Shown: piece by piece, positions 51,360 through 60,061 of the stretch
Position numbering within the stretch: the first letter of the stretch is position 1
How the letters are laid out: every line of letters begins with the position of its first letter
NCBI RefSeq assembly: GCF_000691505.1
Contig: NZ_JMIP02000014.1
Location: 237,943 to 301,942, forward strand
DNA from: Halostagnicola sp. A56
GTDB taxonomy: Archaea; Halobacteriota; Halobacteria; Halobacteriales; Natrialbaceae
Length of the DNA stretch: 64,000 bases
Reading direction: 5' to 3'
Notes under the pieces: model-generated
Told to the model about the DNA's origin: nothing
What the model saw: only the letters and a program-made list of their open reading frames with translations
The model's database searches: none
Translations under genes and position numbers: made by a program

Positions 51360-52490
51360 TTAGTCGCTACGCTCGTCGGTACAGAGGCTGACGATCGCCT
51401 CCGGGATGTCGTCGATCGCCAGGACCTGTTCGATCGACCCGGTTTCGATCGCGGCCTTCGGCATCCCGAAGATTCGCGAGGTCGCTTCGTCCTGGGCGAT
51501 CGTTCGACCGCCCGCATCGGCGACCGCCTTGATTCCGATCGCACCGTCCTCGCCCATGCCGGTCAGAATCACCCCGATCATGTGATCGTCGATGACGTCC
51601 GCGGCGGTTCGCATCGTCGCATCGACGGCCGGCCTGACGTTGTTTATTTTGGGCGCTTTCGAGAGGTCGATGTCGATCCGGCCGCGCCGGTAGCCGGTTA
51701 CCTCGAGGTGATACCCGCCCTTCGCGAGAACGCCCTCTCCGCCGCGTACGGTCTCGTTGGGGCCCGCCTCGCGAAACTCGAGATCCGTCGCCGCGTCGAG
51801 ACGCTCGGCGAACGAGCCGGTCAGGGCGTCGGTCATGTGCTGGACGACGATGACCCGAAGATCGAGACTCGCCGGGAGGTTCGCGAGCAACGTCTCGACG
51901 GTTTTCGGACCGCCGGTCGAGGAGCCGACGAGTAGCGTCGTCGTCTTCGACGACTCGGGTGCGTCCGCCGAGACGGATCCCGCCCGTGACGACTCGCTGC
52001 TCGACGCTTTCGATTCCGCCAATCGCCCGGTTCCGGCCCCGGTCCCTCGAGTGGCGGATCCCGCCGTCGAGTTGGCCATCGACCCCGGCCGGGCACTCGA
52101 CTGTGACGCCCCGGCGATACGCTCGACGACCTCGTCGGCGCGATCCCAGAGCGAAACTGATCGCTCTTTGCCACCGGGTTTTCTGATGATGTCGACGACG
52201 CCACGTTCCATCAACTCGAGTGCCTCCTCGGCGTCCTCGTGGACGTGTGCACTCAAGACGACGATCGGGACCGGGTGTCGCTCCATGATCCTGTCAACGG
52301 CCCAGTGGCCCCCCTGCCCCGGCATCGAGATATCCATCGTAATAACCTCGACATCCGTGCTTTCAACGAGTTCGACCGCGGATTCGCCATCGCTGGCTTC
52401 TCCGACGACGTCGTGTCCGCGCTGCTCGAGAATTTCTGTGAGAATGTTCCGCATGAACGCGGAGTCGTCGACGATGCCAACGGTAACCAT
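51360..52490 (-). CDS. cheB: Protein-glutamate methylesterase CheB
   Basis: The 376-residue protein has a receiver domain (VGIVDDSAFMRNILTEIL, phosphorylated Asp53 in VITMDISMPGQGG, Lys in IIRKPGG) and a methylesterase domain with the catalytic Ser191 in LLVGSSTGGPKTVE, a conserved His in VQHMTD, and Asp in TGMGEDGAIG. The 80-residue linker between them is rich in Ser, Ala, Gly and Thr and is longer than in bacteria. CheB demethylates transducer glutamates. It is the last gene of the leftward parA, cheW-like, cheB operon, 24 bases past the preceding stop. Confidence 0.93.
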   Translation of the reverse strand: MVTVGIVDDSAFMRNILTEILEQRGHDVVGEASDGESAVELVESTDVEVITMDISMPGQGGHWAVDRIMERHPVPIVVLSAHVHEDAEEALELMERGVVDIIRKPGGKERSVSLWDRADEVVERIAGASQSSARPGSMANSTAGSATRGTGAGTGRLAESKASSSESSRAGSVSADAPESSKTTTLLVGSSTGGPKTVETLLANLPASLDLRVIVVQHMTDALTGSFAERLDAATDLEFREAGPNETVRGGEGVLAKGGYHLEVTGYRRGRIDIDLSKAPKINNVRPAVDATMRTAADVIDDHMIGVILTGMGEDGAIGIKAVADAGGRTIAQDEATSRIFGMPKAAIETGSIEQVLAIDDIPEAIVSLCTDERSD

Positions 52491-52514
52491 GTACGAACGT
52501 TCTGGGATCCAGTA

Positions 52515-53678
52515 CTAATACTCTTTCAGTGTTTCCATGAGCGCCGTGAAATCCACCAGCGGCACCTGGGCCTGCTCGTCGGCCCGATAGCCGTGGATGA
52601 TGCCCTCGAGGTAGGACTCGTCGATCGTGACCAGGTCCATCTCGGTGATGTCGTATATCGGCGTGATCGACTCCTCGCTCGCGGATTCGACGTGGCTGAT
52701 GTCGTCGACGCGTACCCCGATCCGGTGTTCGTCCTCAACCTCGTCCTGGACGATTATGTAGTCCCCGCCGGCACCGTTTTGGTGGCTCGCGTTCGAGAGG
52801 TCGACGATCACCTTCGGGTTCAAGACCGCGATGATCTTGCCCCGCATGTCGGTTACGCCGTCGATCGGTTCCGGCGACCGCGGGTACCGGGTCAGCCCTG
52901 AGAGTTCCTCGACGGAACTGATGCTCTCAAGGGGGGCGGCGAACAGTTCGTCGTTGAGCTCGAAATACAGCAGTTTCGTTTGCTCGACTTCGTTCGTTTG
53001 TGCTTCGTCTCCCGTGACGAAGTCGACCTCCGTCTTCGTGACCGCCATCCGCTCGCCGGTCGTCACGCCGCCGAAGCCGGCTATCGCTCCGTTCGACTGC
53101 TCTGTGTTCGCCTCGGTCGTCGGTCGCTGGTCGTCGACGGACGGGTCTCGCCCGTGCTCGAGTTTCGAATTCATGTCGTTGTATTCGTATACCGTCCCCG
53201 TTCCGGAGCCGGTCGATTCGGTTTCGGGCGCTGACGGTTGGGTTCGGTCGTCCGGGGCGGGAGTGGTGGCGTCTCCCCCTTTGGGGGGAACGTCAGTACC
53301 CGCGCCACCGGACGGCCGGTTGTCGTCACTGGTACTCTCGACATCGGCGTCAGTATCGTCTCTCTCGGTACTGGCGTCGACATCGTCTCCGTCGTCATCT
53401 GCGGCTGCACCGGTATCCGTTGTGGCACTACCAGCGTCGGCACCGGTATCCGCTGTGGCACTACCGGCGTCGGCACCGGTATCCGTTGTGGCACTACCGG
53501 CGTCGGTGGTATCGGCGTCTGCCACGTCGTCTGCCGACTCGACCGACTCGCCCGGGGAGACGCCGAGCTTTTCCGCTTTCTTCCGTTCTTCCGCCGAAAA
53601 CTTCTCGCGCGTTCGAGAGCCAACGTCCGATAGCTGGTCTTCGAACTGGTCGTCTGGGTCGGGTGTATCATCGCTCAT
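52515..53678 (-). CDS. Long CheW-domain protein with acidic repeat linker
   Basis: The 387-residue protein has a first 200 residues of Asp/Thr/Ser/Ala-rich low complexity, including tandem 11-residue repeats (TDTGADAGSAT type, three copies in DNA at 53408-53506), followed by a CheW domain (EQTKLLYFELNDELFAAPLE, about residues 226-387; RYPRSPEPIDGVTDMRGKI, VIVDLSNASHQNG). It resembles a CheW/CheV without a receiver. It overlaps parA by four bases (ATGA) and may couple chemoreceptors to CheA or tie them to the ParA partner. Confidence 0.85.
   Translation of the reverse strand: MSDDTPDPDDQFEDQLSDVGSRTREKFSAEERKKAEKLGVSPGESVESADDVADADTTDAGSATTDTGADAGSATADTGADAGSATTDTGAAADDDGDDVDASTERDDTDADVESTSDDNRPSGGAGTDVPPKGGDATTPAPDDRTQPSAPETESTGSGTGTVYEYNDMNSKLEHGRDPSVDDQRPTTEANTEQSNGAIAGFGGVTTGERMAVTKTEVDFVTGDEAQTNEVEQTKLLYFELNDELFAAPLESISSVEELSGLTRYPRSPEPIDGVTDMRGKIIAVLNPKVIVDLSNASHQNGAGGDYIIVQDEVEDEHRIGVRVDDISHVESASEESITPIYDITEMDLVTIDESYLEGIIHGYRADEQAQVPLVDFTALMETLKEY
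53408..53506. repeat. Tandem 33-bp repeat, three copies
   Basis: CACCGGTATCCGTTGTGGC starts copies at 53408, 53441 and 53474, with a few substitutions between them. It lies inside the long CheW gene and encodes the 11-residue repeat on the minus strand. Length can vary by slippage or recombination. Confidence 0.85.
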
Positions 53679-54574
53679 GCGTTTACCTCCTGCTCTCGGT
53701 TCTGCTCTCGCCGACGGCGAATACCGTCGAGCGACAGTTGTGTCGCCGCCTCGACGTCGATTCCGAACGTCGGCGGCTCGGTCTGTGCCATGACGAGTTC
53801 GACGAGCCTATCGTAGGTCTCGAGTTCCGCGTTCGCGAGCGATTCCTCGTAGGCGTAGACCGACCGCTGGTTCTTCTTGGCCCTTGCGAAGGCCGCCCGG
53901 TGGTCGGTTACAACGCCTTTCTCGCCGAACGTGTCCTCGAACCAGGAGACGATCCGCTGGTGCTCGCTCGTCATCTTCGTCGAGTCGACTGTCATCACCG
54001 AGGCGAGATAGGAGATGTCGAGTTCGTGCATCATCTCGAGGACGTCGTACTGGTCGAACAGCAAGTCGACCGAGTGGGGCATCTCCATCTCCGGGATCAT
54101 CGGGATGACGATATTCTCGCCGGCGGTTACCGCGTTCTTCGCGTACGGCGAGAAGTCGGGCGGGCAATCACAGACGACATAGTGGTACTCGCCTTCGAGG
54201 TGCTCTAAGAGCCGTCCGAATCGGTTCCCGCCGGCGTCAGCGGCGTCGAGGGGCGTCTTGTTCCCGTTGTACGATTGGTTCGCGGGGACGAGATCGAACT
54301 CCTCGTGGTCGGTCTCGATCAGCTCTGTCACTCGATCCCATTTCGATGGATCGAGTAGTACTTCGTCCAGCGAGAGCGTGTCGAGGTCGAAATACTGCTC
54401 GCGCTTGCCGAGATTGGCACTCAGCGTTCCCTGCGGATCGAAATCGACCAGCAGTACCTCGAACCCGCGGGCTGCAAGGCCCCCAGCGAGGTTCATCGCG
54501 GTAAACGTTTTGCCGGTTCCGCCCTTCTGGAGTGACACGGCGATCACTTCCGGCGTCTCGTCCGGCGCTGTCAT
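53675..54574 (-). CDS. ParA/MinD-family ATPase in chemotaxis operon
   Basis: The 299-residue protein has the deviant Walker A SLQKGGTGKTFTAMNLAGGLA (about residues 13-33), switch I VLLVDFDPQGTLSANLG and a C-terminal signature DCPPDFSPYAKNA. ParA ATPases position cargo by binding DNA or membrane. Its first gene position, overlapping the long CheW gene (ATGA), ties it to chemotaxis, possibly positioning arrays like the bacterial ParC/PpfA. I chose the ATG at 54574; a GTG start at 54631 is possible. Confidence 0.88.
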   Translation of the reverse strand: MTAPDETPEVIAVSLQKGGTGKTFTAMNLAGGLAARGFEVLLVDFDPQGTLSANLGKREQYFDLDTLSLDEVLLDPSKWDRVTELIETDHEEFDLVPANQSYNGNKTPLDAADAGGNRFGRLLEHLEGEYHYVVCDCPPDFSPYAKNAVTAGENIVIPMIPEMEMPHSVDLLFDQYDVLEMMHELDISYLASVMTVDSTKMTSEHQRIVSWFEDTFGEKGVVTDHRAAFARAKKNQRSVYAYEESLANAELETYDRLVELVMAQTEPPTFGIDVEAATQLSLDGIRRRREQNREQEVNA

Positions 54575-55040
54575 TCTTTCCCCATCTGATCGTGTGCTTG
54601 AATCGTACTCGTTTCGTGGTTCGTCATACACCGACTCCCTCGATTGCTGTTCGGTCGTTCTGCAAAGATCTGCGAAGTTCGTGTGCTGTTACACGAGAAC
54701 TGACAAACGCGACCCGGATAACTGTTCTGGCCCCTCTCCTCCAGTCGGTCGAAAAGCGGCCTCGAGAGCCCCGTTCTGCAGCGATCAGGCTTGTTTTGAT
54801 TGGACCGCTCGACGGGCTTGAACCTCGGACGGGCGGAGACGCAACTGTGACGACCGGTTGGTTACCTGGTGTTCCAACCTACTGATGGGTCACCGCTCGG
54901 ATGACTATCCAACTCAGCCTATATACGGCGGTTTCGTCCCTTCTAACGACCGATAACGGCAGTTCAAGAATACTATTCAAATCTGATAATTCAGCCAGTA
55001 AGCCTAAACCGTTGGTGTTCGACGTACTACGTATCAAGGT
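54575..55040. other. Divergent region between parA and cheA
   Basis: These 466 bases separate parA (leftward) and cheA (rightward). TATATA at 54920-54925 is the clearest promoter-like element, but it lies about 115 bases from the cheA start. A conserved motif just upstream of cheA (listed separately) is a stronger candidate. I see no gene, tRNA or strong hairpin here. Confidence 0.5.
54994..55035 (+). promoter_or_regulatory. Shared promoter motif, cheA copy
   Basis: GCCAGTAAGCCTAAACC at 54994-55010 followed by GTATC at 55031-55035, ending 5 bases before the cheA ATG at 55041. The same pair with one substitution occurs before the HemAT remnant at 57135. Sharing between two chemotaxis genes with near-identical spacing points to a common regulatory element. 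Confidence 0.5.
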
Positions 55041-57017
55041 ATGAGTGACGTTTTTGATACATTCATTCGGGAAAGCCAGGACGACCTTCTCCAGCTCAAC
55101 AATTCGTTGCTGGCTCTCGAGGACAATCCGACCGACGCCGAGGCAATCGACGCGGTCTTTCGGGTAAGTCACAACCTCAAGGGGAACTTCGGCGCGATGG
55201 GGTTCGAAGCGCCATCAGACCTCGCACACGCGCTCGAGGACTTACTGGATGAGGTCCGAGAGGGGAACATGGCGGTGACCAACGACCGGATGAATCTGCT
55301 GTTCGAAGCGGTCGATTCGCTCGATAAGATGGTCACGCAGATCGACGAGTCGGGAGAGGTGCAACTCGATCCGAGCGCGACGGTCGCACAGCTCAGAGCG
55401 GAGATCGACGGCAGCGACGGCGAGGAAGTCGCCGCCCCGCCGGGCGACGGTGACGACTCGACCGACGAATCGGTCGATGTCCCGTTCGACACCCTCGCCG
55501 AGACGGAGGCAGCCAGCGCTGAATCGGTCTTTCACCTCGATCTCTCGATCGGCGACGGCGAATCGAACCTGGTCGATGCGATGTTCGTACTCGGGGACAT
55601 TCAGGACGGTTACACTGTTCATGCGGGAGTGCCGGCCATAACCGACATCGAATCCGGCGAGTTCGAGGACGGGTTCGAACTGTACGTCACGCCGGACTCG
55701 AGTGCGGATGCGGACAAGATTTTCGAGGAGTACGACGACCACCGATACCTCGAATCGGTCGGGGTGACCGACGTAACCGACGCGGTGAAACGAGGACTTA
55801 CGGGCGAAGAAGGTGACGAAGACGGCGGTTCGCCAGAGGACAGCGGCGGCGAGTCAGTGCTCGACAACCACGGGACGGAGATCGAGTCGATCCGCGTCGA
55901 CGTGACGACCATCGACGAGCTGTACAACCAGGTCGAGGAGATGGTGACGAGTCGAATCAAGCTTCGAAACACCATCGAAGAGCTGGGCGTTTCGGAGGTC
56001 GAAAAGGAACTCAGCGAACACGACAAGATCACCTCCAGGATTCAGGACACCGTCCTCGAGATGCGGCTGGTCCCAGTTCGGACGATCGCCGGTCACTTCC
56101 CGCGACTCGTCCGGGACATCGCACAGGATCAGGGCAAGGAGATTACCTTCGAGATGACCGGCGTCGACATCGAGATGGACCGGTCGATCTTAAACGAGAT
56201 GCGCGACCCGCTCGTCCACCTCATTCGGAACGCGATCGATCACGGGATCGAAGATCCGGACGTCCGCGAAGCGAAGGGAAAACCCCGCGGTGGTACCATC
56301 GAACTTCGGGGTACGCGCGAGCGAGATACGGTAACGCTCGCTATCGAAGACGACGGCGCGGGCCTCGATCCGGAACGGATTCGGAAGAAGGCGATCGAGA
56401 AGGACGTCATGTCCCCTGCGAAAATCCAGTCCCTCGAGCGCTCTGCGGTCTACGAACTGATCTTCCACCCCGGCTTCTCGACGAACGACGAGGTGACGGA
56501 TATCAGCGGTCGCGGCGTGGGAATGGACGTCGTCAATCGCGTCGTCCAGAGTGTCGACGGTGACATCGACGTCGAGAGCGAACCCGGAGAGGGAACGTGC
56601 GTTACGTTGACTCTCCCCGTGAGCGTCGCGATCGAACGGGTGTTGTTCGTCGAGATCGGTGAGGAGGCATACGGCATTCCGATCAAGAACGTCGACGACA
56701 TCTCGGTGATCTCGGATTTGGACGTTCAGTCGATCGACGATTCGAAGATTCTCAGTCACGACTCGAAGACGTACCCGATCATCGATCTCGGCGAGTCGTT
56801 GTCGGTTCCGAACTCCCAACAGGAAGACGACGATCTGATCGTTCGGGTCAAAGACGACATTCGAAAAGTCGCGATGCGGTGCAACGGGATGAACGGTCAG
56901 GAGGAGGTCGTCATCAAGCCGTTTCACGGCTCGCTCAGCTCCACCGAGGGAATCAGCGGCGCGTCCGTCCTCGGCGAAGGCGACGTGGTGATGATCCTCG
57001 ACGTCGAATCGCTGTAA
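55041..57017 (+). CDS. cheA: Chemotaxis histidine kinase CheA
   Basis: The 658-residue kinase has the domains in order: HPt with phosphorylated His44 (FRVSHNLKGNFGAMGF), a P2-like region (about residues 165-260), dimerisation helices (SIRVDVTTIDELYNQVEEMVTSRIKL), the ATPase with HLIRNAIDHGIEDPD, EDDGAGLDPERI and RGVGMDVV, and a CheW-like regulatory C-terminus (ERVLFVEIGEEAYGIPI). It phosphorylates CheY and CheB in response to transducer state. CheY is not in the window. Rightward, divergent from parA. Confidence 0.95.
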   Translation: MSDVFDTFIRESQDDLLQLNNSLLALEDNPTDAEAIDAVFRVSHNLKGNFGAMGFEAPSDLAHALEDLLDEVREGNMAVTNDRMNLLFEAVDSLDKMVTQIDESGEVQLDPSATVAQLRAEIDGSDGEEVAAPPGDGDDSTDESVDVPFDTLAETEAASAESVFHLDLSIGDGESNLVDAMFVLGDIQDGYTVHAGVPAITDIESGEFEDGFELYVTPDSSADADKIFEEYDDHRYLESVGVTDVTDAVKRGLTGEEGDEDGGSPEDSGGESVLDNHGTEIESIRVDVTTIDELYNQVEEMVTSRIKLRNTIEELGVSEVEKELSEHDKITSRIQDTVLEMRLVPVRTIAGHFPRLVRDIAQDQGKEITFEMTGVDIEMDRSILNEMRDPLVHLIRNAIDHGIEDPDVREAKGKPRGGTIELRGTRERDTVTLAIEDDGAGLDPERIRKKAIEKDVMSPAKIQSLERSAVYELIFHPGFSTNDEVTDISGRGVGMDVVNRVVQSVDGDIDVESEPGEGTCVTLTLPVSVAIERVLFVEIGEEAYGIPIKNVDDISVISDLDVQSIDDSKILSHDSKTYPIIDLGESLSVPNSQQEDDDLIVRVKDDIRKVAMRCNGMNGQEEVVIKPFHGSLSSTEGISGASVLGEGDVVMILDVESL

Positions 57018-57134
57018 CCGTCTCGAGCGTTGCGTTCGATCGTCTCGCTGTACCGTCTCGAGCGGACTCCCATCGGGCCATGTAACTTTCAGCGGTCTCG
57101 AGACCGTCGAGTACGCTACTCGAGCACGCTCGGG

Positions 57135-57175
57135 GCCAGTAAACCTAAACCTCGATAGCGACGAGTTTCAGTATC
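57135..57175 (+). promoter_or_regulatory. Shared promoter motif, HemAT-remnant copy
   Basis: GCCAGTAAACCTAAACC at 57135-57151 followed by GTATC at 57171-57175, 10 bases before the ATG at 57186. It matches the cheA copy at 16 of 17 positions. Confidence 0.5.
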
Positions 57176-57185
57176 GACCACACAC

Positions 57186-57359
57186 ATGACTGAGAACTCA
57201 TATTTAACGGATGGCGGAACTGAAGCCGGCGTCGATCAGTCCGAGAAACTCGGCATCGACGGCGAATCGCTGGCGTGGCGAAAGGAGTTCACGCGATTCG
57301 ACGAGAGCGATCGGAAACGACTCGAGGAAATCTCGTCGGTCATCCGATATCGTCTGTAA
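57186..57359 (+). pseudogene. HemAT-like globin transducer, N-terminal remnant
   Basis: A 57-residue reading frame (MTENSYLTDGGTEAGVDQSE, then LGIDGESLAWRKEFTRFDESDRKRLEE and SSVIRYRL) matches the start of haloarchaeal HemAT aerotaxis transducers, whose globin domain begins LGLD...IAWRKxFTxFD. The typical protein continues for over 400 more residues of globin and signalling domain; here a stop follows and the next sequence is AT-rich and non-coding. The preceding promoter motif is intact. The identification is by remembered pattern, so it is moderate in confidence. Confidence 0.55.
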
Positions 57360-57378
57360 TTAGATATAATTACTTCGC

Positions 57379-57510
57379 TTAAACCGTTTGGGGGAGCGGA
57401 AACGTCTGTCGGAATTTCGGATCGCCGGAAACGCTCTCGTATGCGGCGTCTTCGCACGGAACTGGCTCCGACGATCGAGCGTATCGAGTCGCCACGTGCT
57501 CGCTTGTCAT
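57379..57510 (-). CDS. Possible small protein of 43 residues
   Basis: A 43-residue frame (MTSEHVATRYARSSEPVPCE at the start, ending FRQTFPLPQTV) lies between the HemAT remnant and wecB, on the wecB strand. The codon usage is acceptable, and it has no overlapping rival. It is too short to be sure of. No family recognised. Confidence 0.2.
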   Translation of the reverse strand: MTSEHVATRYARSSEPVPCEDAAYESVSGDPKFRQTFPLPQTV

Positions 57511-57553
57511 CTTTATGGTCTCTCGCGCTCGATTCGGTGTGAATTTCAGTGAT

Positions 57554-58669
57554 TCAATCCGCGAGCCCGTTCGGCAACGGCTCGACGGCCGGACTCGCAC
57601 CATCGTCGACGGCCTGTTGGAGAAGTCCGACGATCCGGCGACTCGCGACGCCGTCGCCGTAGGGCTGGGGCGTCGAGTGCACCCCTCGCTCGCGCTCGAG
57701 TGCGTCACGAATTCGGTCCTCGTCCGGGTCGACGAGTTCGTTCCACCCGGCCTCGACCGTCTCGGTCCACTCCGTTTCGCCCCGGAGGGTCACGCAAGGC
57801 GTCTCAAGGAAGAACGCCTCCTTCTGGACGCCGCCGGAGTCGGTTGCGACCCGCTCTGCGGCATCGAGGAGTCGAACGAAATCGAGATAGCCCTGCGAGT
57901 CGATCAGCCGAAGGTCGTCCTCGGCCCTGTCGCGTAGGTCGTACTCCTCGAGTCGGGCGATCGTCCGCGGGTGGGCGGGAAAGACGACCGGCAGCGGCGA
58001 CGACGCGAGGCCGTCGAGGATCGACTCGAGATTCGACCTGTCGTCCGTGTTGCTCGCGCGGTGGACCGTCGCGAGCACGAACTCGTCGGGGGTGAGTTCG
58101 AGATCCTCGAGGATCGTCGACCGGTCGTGTGCGCGAGTGCGCGCCTCGAGAATCGCGTCGTACATCACGTCGCCGGTCCAGTGGACGCCGTCGTCGATGC
58201 CCTCCACGGCGAGGTTCTCGACCGCCGCCTCGCTCGGCGCGAAACACAGATCCGAGACGTGATCCGTGAGGACCCGGTTCGTCTCCTCGGGCATGTCGCG
58301 GTTGTAACTTCGCAGCCCTGCCTCGACGTGCGCGACGGAAACGTCGCGTTTGGACCCGACGACCGCGCCTGCGAGCGTCGAGTTCGTGTCGCCGTACAAC
58401 AGGAGGACGTCGGGATCGGTCTCCTCGAGTACCGGCTCGAGGCTGGCGATCATCGCCGCAGTCTGGCGTCCGTGCGTGTCCGACTCGACGCCGAGGTTGT
58501 AGTCCGGTTCCGGAATCTCGAGTTCGTCGAAGAAGACGTCCGAGAGCTCCTCGTCGTAGTGTTGTCCCGTGTGGACGAGGACTTCCTTGCCGACCGCTCG
58601 CAGCTCTCTCGAGACGACCGCGGCCTTGACGAACTGCGGTCTGGCACCGACGACCGAACAGACCTTCAT
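57554..58669 (-). CDS. wecB: UDP-N-acetylglucosamine 2-epimerase
   Basis: The 371-residue enzyme interconverts UDP-GlcNAc and UDP-ManNAc. Landmarks are MKVCSVVGARPQFVKAAVV, VHTGQHYDEELSDVFF, LLYGDTNSTLAGAV, VAHVEAGLRSYNRDMPEETNR, LATVHRASNT and ATDSGGVQKEAFFLETPCVTLR, the standard WecB set. Product UDP-ManNAc feeds surface or N-linked glycan synthesis. The start overlaps the stop of the DUF354 gene by four bases (ATGA), so the two act together. Confidence 0.95.
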   Translation of the reverse strand: MKVCSVVGARPQFVKAAVVSRELRAVGKEVLVHTGQHYDEELSDVFFDELEIPEPDYNLGVESDTHGRQTAAMIASLEPVLEETDPDVLLLYGDTNSTLAGAVVGSKRDVSVAHVEAGLRSYNRDMPEETNRVLTDHVSDLCFAPSEAAVENLAVEGIDDGVHWTGDVMYDAILEARTRAHDRSTILEDLELTPDEFVLATVHRASNTDDRSNLESILDGLASSPLPVVFPAHPRTIARLEEYDLRDRAEDDLRLIDSQGYLDFVRLLDAAERVATDSGGVQKEAFFLETPCVTLRGETEWTETVEAGWNELVDPDEDRIRDALERERGVHSTPQPYGDGVASRRIVGLLQQAVDDGASPAVEPLPNGLAD

Positions 58670-59745
58670 CCGCTCACCTCCGCGACGTCGCTGAGGGTCG
58701 TTTCGCGGGCCGACTCGGTGAACGTCAGGGCGACGGTACACAGCAGCTCCGTGAGGTTCACCATCTCGGAAACGTACTCGTCGCGGCGTCGTTCCCACTG
58801 CTCGGGTACCGACTCGTCGGCCAGCAGCGTCCGCGATCGATCGAGGACCGCGTCGAACGACGAGAGGTTGTAGATGAGCCCCTCGTCTTCAAGCTCGAGG
58901 AAGTTACCCATGTCCGACTCGCCGACGAAGGAGTTCGACCTGATCGCCGGGGTCCCGAGCAGGGCGGCTTCGGTGACCATCGTCTGGGTATCCGCGACCA
59001 GCAGATCGGCTTCCGAGAGCGCGTCGTGCAGTTTCGCTGGGTGGAGGTCGAACGGGCGAGCGTCGAGGCGTTCGAGATCGAGATTGCTCCCTTCGTCCGA
59101 GACGAAGACGGTCGCCTCGGTCGCGAGTTCCTCGAGCAATCGGCGTCGTTGCTCGAGCGAGAACCCCTTCCGTCCGACGTCGTGGTGGCCGTTAAAGGAG
59201 TTGAGACGGACGATCGCGAACGACTCGTCGGGACCGACGCCGAGGGCGTCGCGAATACCGGGATCGGGTTCGAAGATATCCGGGTGGAGGTAGGCGGACT
59301 CTTTGAATCCGCGGAACCGGTAGTGATTCTCGCCCAGTTCCTTCTGGAAGGCCTCCGGCGTGAGAAACGCGCGGACGAACGGTCGGGCGACGACGTGGTC
59401 CAGCGAGGGCTCCGAATCGAGGACCGCGATCGCTGGCGACCCCGTCACGAGGCCGGTGTAGGCGGCGTAGGGGCCGATCCCGAAGATCACGTCGGGACCG
59501 AATTTCCGGGCTCGCCAGACGATACGGCCGAGCTGGACGGGCAGCTCCCACAGCAGCGAGTGTTTTTTCTCCCCCCGACCGCCGTAGATCACGTACGGGA
59601 GTTCGTGGGCCCGCAGCAGGGCCTCCGTACACTCGTCGCTTCTGGCGAACACGAGCACGTCGTGGCCCAGCTCCTCGAGGCGGTCGATGGTGTGCTTGTA
59701 GAGATGAACGTGTGCCGGCGTGTTCGTAAAAAAGAGACAGTTCAT
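58666..59745 (-). CDS. DUF354 GT-B-fold protein, WecB partner
   Basis: The 359-residue protein has the DUF354 pattern: LFFTNTPAHVHLYKHTIDRL, ELGHDVLVFARSDE, PDVIFGIGPYAAYTGLVTGS, VLDSEPSLDHVV and ADTQTMVTEAALLGTPAIRSN. The fold is that of GT-B glycosyltransferases and of WecB itself. DUF354 genes are commonly paired with wecB in archaea and bacteria; the reaction is not established to my knowledge. First gene of the leftward pair. Confidence 0.88.
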   Translation of the reverse strand: MNCLFFTNTPAHVHLYKHTIDRLEELGHDVLVFARSDECTEALLRAHELPYVIYGGRGEKKHSLLWELPVQLGRIVWRARKFGPDVIFGIGPYAAYTGLVTGSPAIAVLDSEPSLDHVVARPFVRAFLTPEAFQKELGENHYRFRGFKESAYLHPDIFEPDPGIRDALGVGPDESFAIVRLNSFNGHHDVGRKGFSLEQRRRLLEELATEATVFVSDEGSNLDLERLDARPFDLHPAKLHDALSEADLLVADTQTMVTEAALLGTPAIRSNSFVGESDMGNFLELEDEGLIYNLSSFDAVLDRSRTLLADESVPEQWERRRDEYVSEMVNLTELLCTVALTFTESARETTLSDVAEVSG

Positions 59746-60061
59746 TCAGGTACACCTCGTGCTTTCATTACACGTCGGGCTACACGTCGGCCGTATATTG
59801 TTATGAGACATCTATGGCTCCAGACGGGCGATTCGTCGGTTTAGACCCTTCTGTCTCCGTGAAACCGCTGTTGTCGTTTCCGCGTAAGTGAGTCCCTCAC
59901 TTCCTGAAACGGTCACCTTCTCTGATAGGTGTGTGCGCGCTCGTCGTTCAGCTACGATATGCCGAGCGACCGCCGCTCCGTGCGATCGTGAGCTGTCGTT
60001 AAATCGTATAAACGATCGTGCCTCGAGTGAAAACGAGATTACTCCGCGGTTCCGTCGCAAC
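59746..60061. other. Intergenic region
   Basis: 316 bases. AAGTGAG (59886-59892) and CTCACTT (59896-59902) form a 7-bp hairpin with a 3-base loop. The sequence GTTAAATCGTATAAACGATCG at about 59999-60019 holds AT-rich steps. The frames here are not haloarchaeal in composition. The wecB-pair promoter must lie at the left end, and the 3' end of the aldo-keto reductase at the right. Confidence 0.5.

Noticed and set aside
57379-57510. Strong claim for a 43-residue gene
   Set aside because: Only length and codon pattern support it; it is kept as a low-confidence feature, not as a finding.
59812-60060. 82-codon frame on the minus strand before wecB's partner
   Set aside because: Basic composition and no ribosome or TATA signal at the right distance; treated as non-coding.
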